A stretch of 64,000 bases of DNA. Origin: Leptospira fletcheri (lineage in GTDB: Bacteria; Spirochaetota; Leptospiria; Leptospirales; Leptospiraceae). Both the position numbers and the translations under genes were made by a program. This document shows positions 56,329-64,000 of the stretch, piece after piece. The first letter of the stretch is position 1, and each line of letters starts with the position of its first letter. The notes beneath the pieces were generated by a model. The model saw only the letters and a list, made by a program, of their open reading frames with translations, ran no database searches and was not told the origin of the DNA. The stretch is taken from contig NZ_RQET01000004.1 of NCBI RefSeq assembly GCF_004769195.1, forward strand, positions 1,054,001-1,118,000. The letters run 5' to 3'.

Positions 56329-57018
56329 ATGAAAAGAGAAGAACAATCCAATAAAGTAAGAGCCAAGATATTAGAAGTCTCTCGCAGGCTGTTCGTGAAT
56401 GAAGGTTATGAAAAGGCGACTATCAGAAGAATCATAGACGAAGCGGGAATTACGACAGGTAGTCTTTATCACTTTTTTAAAAATAAGGAAGAGATACTAT
56501 TTGCGATCGCAAGCGAGGTCTTTACGGAAGCGGCCGACGCTGCGGAGCGTCTTGCAGGAGAGCCTGATTCCGCCGTTCTCTTTGCCCTAGAAGTTGGCTT
56601 GCAGTTGCATCTGATCCAGAAGAAAAAATCCATCGCGGAAACTTATCTTGCCGCTTACCGGACTCAGGGAGTTCTAGAAATGATCGGTCAGAGAGGAGCG
56701 GCACGGAACGAAATGCTCTTCGGTAAGTACAATCCTGCATTCGATCACGAGGAATATCTGATTCGCACTCACGCTTTTCGGGGAGTATTCCAGGCTTTAT
56801 TGGAAGAAACTCTGTACATCGGAAGTATAGATGCAAATCGACTGATGAACACAGCGTTGTATTTAGGGCTAACAACGTTCGGTGTGCCGCAGGAAGATAT
56901 AGAGATCGCCCTCGCAAAAACCAAGCAGATCTTAACGGAAAAGGCCGCGGAAATCGAGACCTTAACCGAAAGTTTGATTCATTTGTTCGTCAAGGGAAGG
57001 CAAGCCTCGGAGGAATGA
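56329..57018 (+). CDS. TetR-family transcriptional regulator
   Basis: The TetR helix-turn-helix occupies about residues 10-55 (KILEVSRRLFVNEGY, then DEAGITTGSLYHFFKNKEEIL). The ligand domain of about 170 aa is unlike that of the first TetR in this window. The ATG at 56329 lacks a strong ribosome site. It stands alone on the plus strand and converges with the PlsC-GpsA gene. Targets may include its own gene through the paired palindromes upstream. The ligand is unknown; an acyl-CoA would suit the metabolism of the genus, but that is a guess. Confidence 0.8.
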   Translation: MKREEQSNKVRAKILEVSRRLFVNEGYEKATIRRIIDEAGITTGSLYHFFKNKEEILFAIASEVFTEAADAAERLAGEPDSAVLFALEVGLQLHLIQKKKSIAETYLAAYRTQGVLEMIGQRGAARNEMLFGKYNPAFDHEEYLIRTHAFRGVFQALLEETLYIGSIDANRLMNTALYLGLTTFGVPQEDIEIALAKTKQILTEKAAEIETLTESLIHLFVKGRQASEE

Positions 57019-57028
57019 CTTCTTTTCT

Positions 57029-59041
<2,013 letters not shown>

Positions 59042-59260
59042 AATACGAATCCTTTATTTTGAATTTGCGGTTGATCGAGGTTCGGATCGGATTTTTCCGG
59101 AGTGAATCCCTTCTGTACGGATCGCAGGGCGGTATACCGAATTTTCCGGAGAATACTTTCTACTTCCGGAACACGGATTGTCATTCTATTTTTTTGGGAA
59201 AAACGATTTGAATTCTACCTTAGCCATTTCGAACTGTATTTTGGGGCTCCGCAAAATCCG

Positions 59261-60253
59261 ATGACACATAATCCTCCCGAGTTTAGCGAAAAGAAATGGA
59301 TCCCGGACGGGTTTCATTTTCTCGGCCCGGACGAAAGTTCGGAACGCAGAGACTTACTGAACAGGATTTGCGAAAGATTGAGAGCTTTCGGATATTCTGA
59401 AGTGTTTCTTCCTTCTTTCGATTATTCCTCTTCGTTTTTACTTACCGTTTCCGAGGAAGATTCCAGCGCATTGTACAGATTTCGCGATTCCGGAGGGAGG
59501 GAAATCTCTCCGAGTATGGATCTGACAGTGCAGGCCGTCAAAGGAATGGCCGGTTTTTCCCACCACAAAGAAAACCAACGGATTTTTTATCAGGGAAAAA
59601 TCTTCCGGGATTACGGAAGGGGAAGCGGTAGCAGAAAGGAAGTCCTCCAGGTCGGAGCGGAAAATTTAGGAGGCTCGGGTCCTTCCGCTATCCTCCGGAT
59701 TTTGGACGAGGTCGGTTTTCTTTTCGAGGAATTGTCCCTTTCTTCGCCCTTGACTCTCGTTTTAGGAAACGTGAATCTTTTCCGTTCCTTAGTGGATTCC
59801 GTAGGTCTTTCTGTCTCGGCACAAAGACAGCTTTCCTTTTTATTGTACAAAAAGAATCTTCCGGAAATCCGTTCCTTTTTGGGTTCGGGAAAAGAAAAGG
59901 AAATCGCGCCGATTTTGGAATCCTTGTGCCTGGGTTTTTCCAAGTCGATCGAGGATCCGGTTTATTCTCTTTCCGGTTCGAACCTGCCCCAGGAATTCCG
60001 CGCAGTTTTGTCCGAAACCAAGGAAATTCTTTCTTCCGTAAAGAGTTATAAAAACGTGCAGTATTGTTTGGATTTTACCCTCATCCCCGATCTGGAATAC
60101 TATACTGGTTTCGTTTTTCAGGGATATCTATCGGGTATATCCGGACCCGTGGTTACCGGCGGCTCATACGACCGCCTCTACGAATTGTTTTCCGGAATCC
60201 AGAAGGACGCATGCGGATATGCGATCGACGTAAACGGACTGGAAAGCGTCTAA
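59261..60253 (+). CDS. hisZ: ATP phosphoribosyltransferase regulatory subunit
   Basis: HisZ is a catalytically inactive relative of histidyl-tRNA synthetase that activates the short form of HisG in histidine synthesis. The product has the class II synthetase core: IPDGFHFLGPDE, FREISPSMDLT-like motif 2 region, then YYTGFVFQGY and GGSYDRLYELFS. The anticodon-binding domain is missing, as expected. The start ATG 59261 gives 330 aa and the family N-terminus; the frame opens 53 codons earlier without support. purA follows after 61 nt, an arrangement known in other bacteria. Confidence 0.85.
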   Translation: MTHNPPEFSEKKWIPDGFHFLGPDESSERRDLLNRICERLRAFGYSEVFLPSFDYSSSFLLTVSEEDSSALYRFRDSGGREISPSMDLTVQAVKGMAGFSHHKENQRIFYQGKIFRDYGRGSGSRKEVLQVGAENLGGSGPSAILRILDEVGFLFEELSLSSPLTLVLGNVNLFRSLVDSVGLSVSAQRQLSFLLYKKNLPEIRSFLGSGKEKEIAPILESLCLGFSKSIEDPVYSLSGSNLPQEFRAVLSETKEILSSVKSYKNVQYCLDFTLIPDLEYYTGFVFQGYLSGISGPVVTGGSYDRLYELFSGIQKDACGYAIDVNGLESV

Positions 60254-60302
60254 TGACAGCGCTAAAATCGAAAATGTTCTCTTTAAAGCCAACGCAAAAT
60301 AA

Positions 60303-61589
<1,287 letters not shown>

Positions 61590-61612
61590 GACGTTTTTTA
61601 TTCGGAAATCAA

Positions 61613-61640
61613 TTGACGGCCGAGGTCCGAAAAATATCGT
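61613..61640 (+). promoter_or_regulatory. Probable promoter of the tRNA genes
   Basis: TTGACG (61613-61618), a 16-bp spacer and TATCGT (61635-61640) give a fair housekeeping promoter. Transcription would start near 61647, about 9 nt before the tRNA-Lys gene. Confidence 0.5.
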
Positions 61641-61655
61641 GTTCCGTAACGGACC

Positions 61656-61728
61656 GAGTCGTTAGCTCAGCTGGTAGAGCACCTCACTTTTAATGAGGTG
61701 GTCCTGGGTTCGAATCCCAGACGACTCA
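61656..61728 (+). tRNA. tRNA-Lys (anticodon TTT)
   Basis: A full cloverleaf is seen. The acceptor stem GAGTCGT pairs with ACGACTC, and the D arm is GCTC/GAGC. The anticodon stem CCTCA/TGAGG carries the loop CTTTTAA, and the T arm CTGGG/CCCAG carries TTCGAAT. The discriminator is A at 61728, and the CCA end is not encoded. The length is 73 nt. Confidence 0.95.
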
Positions 61729-61749
61729 GGACCAGCGAGAAAAGAAAAC

Positions 61750-61824
<75 letters not shown>

Positions 61825-61907
61825 ATTCCTCCTTTTTCCCTCCATATAAAAACGCTCGCTTATAATTTTATACTATTCTAATATTCTGATCGGGCGATTT
61901 TTCACGT

Positions 61908-61941
61908 CTATATTTAAAAAATTGACATTTTTTAAATATAG
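61908..61941. repeat. Perfect AT-rich inverted repeat with 15-bp arms
   Basis: The arms at 61908-61922 and 61927-61941 are perfectly complementary around TGAC. The right half of the centre forms TTGACA, a possible -35 box for the lipoprotein gene at 62006, so this may be an operator that covers a promoter. A second short hairpin (TTCTC/GAGAA) follows at about 61964-61978. Confidence 0.6.
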
Positions 61942-62005
61942 AATTTTTTAATAAAAAATGGTGTTCTCGTTTTGAGAATCTATTAAAAACCCTGTGCGAG
62001 GTTCC

Positions 62006-62380
62006 ATGAAAGTAATTAACAGTTTTATTATTCTTACGGTCTTATGTTTTTTCCATCTTTACGGATGTATACAAGGAACGAGCATTTTGGGACCCTCGGT
62101 CACTTCAAGCGACGCAGCACTGAAAGTCGATATGGCAGTTTTCGTCGGGCTAGCTGCGAATCCGAATGCTTCTAACTTGCAGTCTTCTTCGTTTAGCGTC
62201 TTAACCGTGATACAGCAAACGTTGGGAGTGAATCCTAGGGATTTGAAGACGAAGTTCGAGAGCAAATCCGTGGATGATTGCACCAACAATCTTATGCTTT
62301 ATGCCGCTACGACAACCACTAATTTAAACGGTTTAGTCATCGTAGCGGGAAGCTGTAAATTAAAAAAGGAACCGATCTGA
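62006..62380 (+). CDS. Small putative lipoprotein
   Basis: The signal peptide ends with HLYGC, a clear lipobox, and the mature part is about 103 aa. Two Cys residues (in DDCTNN and GSCKL) could form a disulfide. It resembles small leptospiral lipoproteins of unknown function; I cannot name the family with certainty. ATG 62006 has GAGG five bases upstream and beats the GTG four codons earlier. It is preceded by an AT-rich region with a perfect inverted repeat and converges with the TIGR02757 gene. Confidence 0.7.
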   Translation: MKVINSFIILTVLCFFHLYGCIQGTSILGPSVTSSDAALKVDMAVFVGLAANPNASNLQSSSFSVLTVIQQTLGVNPRDLKTKFESKSVDDCTNNLMLYAATTTTNLNGLVIVAGSCKLKKEPI

Positions 62381-62391
62381 GGTCGGCTTCG

Positions 62392-63267
62392 CTAAACCTT
62401 TTTCTCCCTGTAGACTTTGCAGATCGGATTCAGTTCGCAAGTCTCGCATAGTTTCTTTTCGTAACGCATTCTGCATTTTTTAAGGATGCCTAACCGGGAA
62501 AGGGGGAAATCCATACGCAAAGGATCTTCGGGAAACATCCGGCGAAAAAAATCCGTGATTTCCTTTGCTTTCTTCAGATCCGGGGTCTTTCTCGAACTTG
62601 CGTTTAAGATTTCCCCCAAACGATTGATATGAGTATCTAAGGGAAACAGTAGTTCGGAAGGTTTGATCTCTTTGTAAAGCCCTAGGTCGGGGGATTCCTT
62701 GCGTACCATCCAGCGCAGGAACATGCAATATCTTTTGTATGCGGAATTTTCGCCGCCGCTTCCTACGAGAAAATTCAATCCGTAGCTGAAACGTTTCTTG
62801 GATAAGGAGGATAAAGTATTCCGTAATCTCGTTTGAAATCCTCCTATCCTTTTTTCCAATCCTCCCGCGCCTTCTTCCAAAGGTTTGAACCAGGGTTCTA
62901 GAAAATCGAAACCTTGGCTGCGGGTTTCTCCATAAGCTTTTCGCAATGCTTCCAAAAATAATAGCGTGTCCTCTTCCGTCTGGAATCGATAAGGACCTAA
63001 TTTTCCTTTCCAACCCTTTGTTCCTTCCGAAAGAAGAAACGCTTTCGGATTTTTTCCCATAGGGGATAGGAGGCGGGAAAGAAAACCTCGGATGGAGGCG
63101 ACGTTTCCGTAGGCAAAAAGAGAGGACAACAATCCTACGAATTCTCTATCCTCGTCGGAAGTATAGAGGTAACAAAGAAACAAAGGGTCCGAATCCAGAA
63201 ATTCGGGACGATTGTACATTTCGTACAGCTTTTGGAATTTTTTTCGTATGCGATCCTCTTCCCGCAT
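62392..63267 (-). CDS. TIGR02757/DUF2400 family protein
   Basis: This 291-aa protein matches the family pattern with YEMYNRPEFLDSDPL near residue 14, DREFVGLLSSLFAYGNVASI and a DTHINRLGEIL segment in the second half. The C-terminus has cysteines C265-x8-C274-x2-C277-x5-C283, close to the iron-sulfur loop of endonuclease III-type DNA glycosylases. The helical pattern before it fits that superfamily. Function is unproven. It starts 3 nt after the HMG-CoA lyase stop, so the two are probably one operon. Confidence 0.8.
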   Translation of the reverse strand: MREEDRIRKKFQKLYEMYNRPEFLDSDPLFLCYLYTSDEDREFVGLLSSLFAYGNVASIRGFLSRLLSPMGKNPKAFLLSEGTKGWKGKLGPYRFQTEEDTLLFLEALRKAYGETRSQGFDFLEPWFKPLEEGAGGLEKRIGGFQTRLRNTLSSLSKKRFSYGLNFLVGSGGENSAYKRYCMFLRWMVRKESPDLGLYKEIKPSELLFPLDTHINRLGEILNASSRKTPDLKKAKEITDFFRRMFPEDPLRMDFPLSRLGILKKCRMRYEKKLCETCELNPICKVYREKKV

Positions 63268-63270
63268 AAA

Positions 63271-63999
63271 TCAGGAGGAGGCCTTTGCTCGCAAAGCTAT
63301 ATAGGTACGCGAAGCCAACTTTCTGCCTAGAGCTGCTTCCATAAACGAAGAGGCTTCGATCAGTTTGGGTAGATCGATTCCTGTTCGGATTCCGGATTTT
63401 TGAAAGAAATAGAGAAGATCCTCCGTGGCCAGATTTCCGGAGGCTCCTTTTGCATACGGGCAACCTCCCAATCCTCCTGCGGAGGAATCAAAGGAACGGA
63501 TCCCCATTTCGTAGGATTTTTCGACATTCGCAATCGCCATTCCATACGTATCGTGGAAATGCCCAGCTAATTTTTGGGAAGGAATTTCCTTTAGAAGTTC
63601 TGCAAGTAGTTTTTCTACTTCCGTCGGAACGGCGGTCCCGATGGTTTCTCCCAAAGAAATCTCATAGGCTCCTTGGTCCAAAAGAATCTTAGCGATTTCG
63701 CGGACTTTTTCTGGAGAGATCTTTCCTTCATATGGACAATCGATTACGGTCGAAACATAACCCCTGACTCGAATTCCGTCCTGATGCGCCTCTCGGAAAA
63801 TTTCCCGAAAACCTTCGATCGATTCGGAGATGGTACGGTTGATGTTCCGTTTGGTAAAACTTTCCGACGCTGCGGTGAATACGGCGACTTCCCGGAAGCC
63901 CGCTTCCTTCGCCGCTTGGTATCCTTTCAAATTCGGAGTCAAGGCGCTGAAATTCGTGCCTTCTTTCCAATTTAAGGATGTAGAGAGTTCTTTGGCGTC
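63271..63999 (-). CDS. Hydroxymethylglutaryl-CoA lyase, 3' part
   Basis: This is the C-terminal 240 or so codons of a TIM-barrel HMG-CoA lyase; the N-terminus lies beyond the window edge. The signature GGLGGCPYAKGASGNLATED holds the active-site Cys of the flexible loop, and HFHDTYGMAIAN provides the metal-binding His pair. It cleaves HMG-CoA to acetyl-CoA and acetoacetate in leucine or ketone metabolism. Related homocitrate or citramalate synthases lack this signature, so the call is firm. The frame is open to the last base. Confidence 0.9.
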   Translation of the reverse strand, partial: DAKELSTSLNWKEGTNFSALTPNLKGYQAAKEAGFREVAVFTAASESFTKRNINRTISESIEGFREIFREAHQDGIRVRGYVSTVIDCPYEGKISPEKVREIAKILLDQGAYEISLGETIGTAVPTEVEKLLAELLKEIPSQKLAGHFHDTYGMAIANVEKSYEMGIRSFDSSAGGLGGCPYAKGASGNLATEDLLYFFQKSGIRTGIDLPKLIEASSFMEAALGRKLASRTYIALRAKASS

Positions 64000-64000
64000 A

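Overview
The window looks like the chromosome of a spirochaete of the genus Leptospira. This is inferred from the 1226-aa RpoB and its spirochaete-type rifampicin pocket, the 401-aa EF-Tu, the leptospira-like lipoprotein signals, and the gene mix. The species cannot be fixed from the sequence alone. Base composition is moderate throughout, with no obvious horizontally acquired block, prophage, IS element, CRISPR array or rRNA gene.

Layout. (1) 1-10,380: rplA (3' end), rplJ, rplL, an attenuator-like hairpin, rpoB, rpoC, rpsL, rpsG and a strong terminator. (2) 10,380-26,081: about 15.7 kb of unrelated genes sit where fusA-tuf would continue the str operon. They are a metallophosphoesterase, a GMC oxidoreductase with a separate Cys-nucleophile alpha/beta hydrolase (homologues of these two can be fused), a membrane protein, an SDR, a 7TMR-DISM adenylate cyclase, a DUF1761 protein, a histidine kinase, a TMEM175-type channel, a lipoprotein-like protein, a small membrane protein and an MFS carrier. 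(3) 26,082-43,793: a divergent EF-G-like GTPase, tuf, then the complete S10-spc-alpha cluster from rpsJ to rplQ, including rpmD and rpmJ, with secY, adk, infA and rpoA. map is absent. (4) 43,856-47,954: a membrane PP2C/SpoIIE-type phosphatase with TPRs and a GH5 endoglycoceramidase-like lipoprotein. (5) 48,188-56,008: a TetR-linked metabolic locus with a class III aminotransferase, two overlapping class II aldolase genes (one lacking two zinc histidines), a TetR regulator, an MFS carrier, an FGGY sugar kinase and an alpha/beta hydrolase. (6) 56,329-64,000: a second TetR regulator, a PlsC-GpsA fusion, hisZ-purA, tRNA-Lys and tRNA-Glu, a small lipoprotein, a TIGR02757 protein and the 3' part of an HMG-CoA lyase gene.

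The best candidate for an undescribed system is region 5. A 46-bp perfect inverted repeat lies between the tetR gene and the divergent aminotransferase-aldolase operon. Its core, AGTGA-N4-TCACT, recurs just upstream of the FGGY kinase. This suggests one regulon for uptake, phosphorylation, aldol cleavage and transamination of an unknown substrate, in a genus known for living on fatty acids. Other points of interest are the divergent EF-G paralogue in the fusA position, the split oxidoreductase/Cys-hydrolase pair, the acyltransferase-dehydrogenase fusion, and Lys/Ala-rich extensions on three ribosomal proteins. All positions and motifs were read by eye from the sequence; no database search was run.
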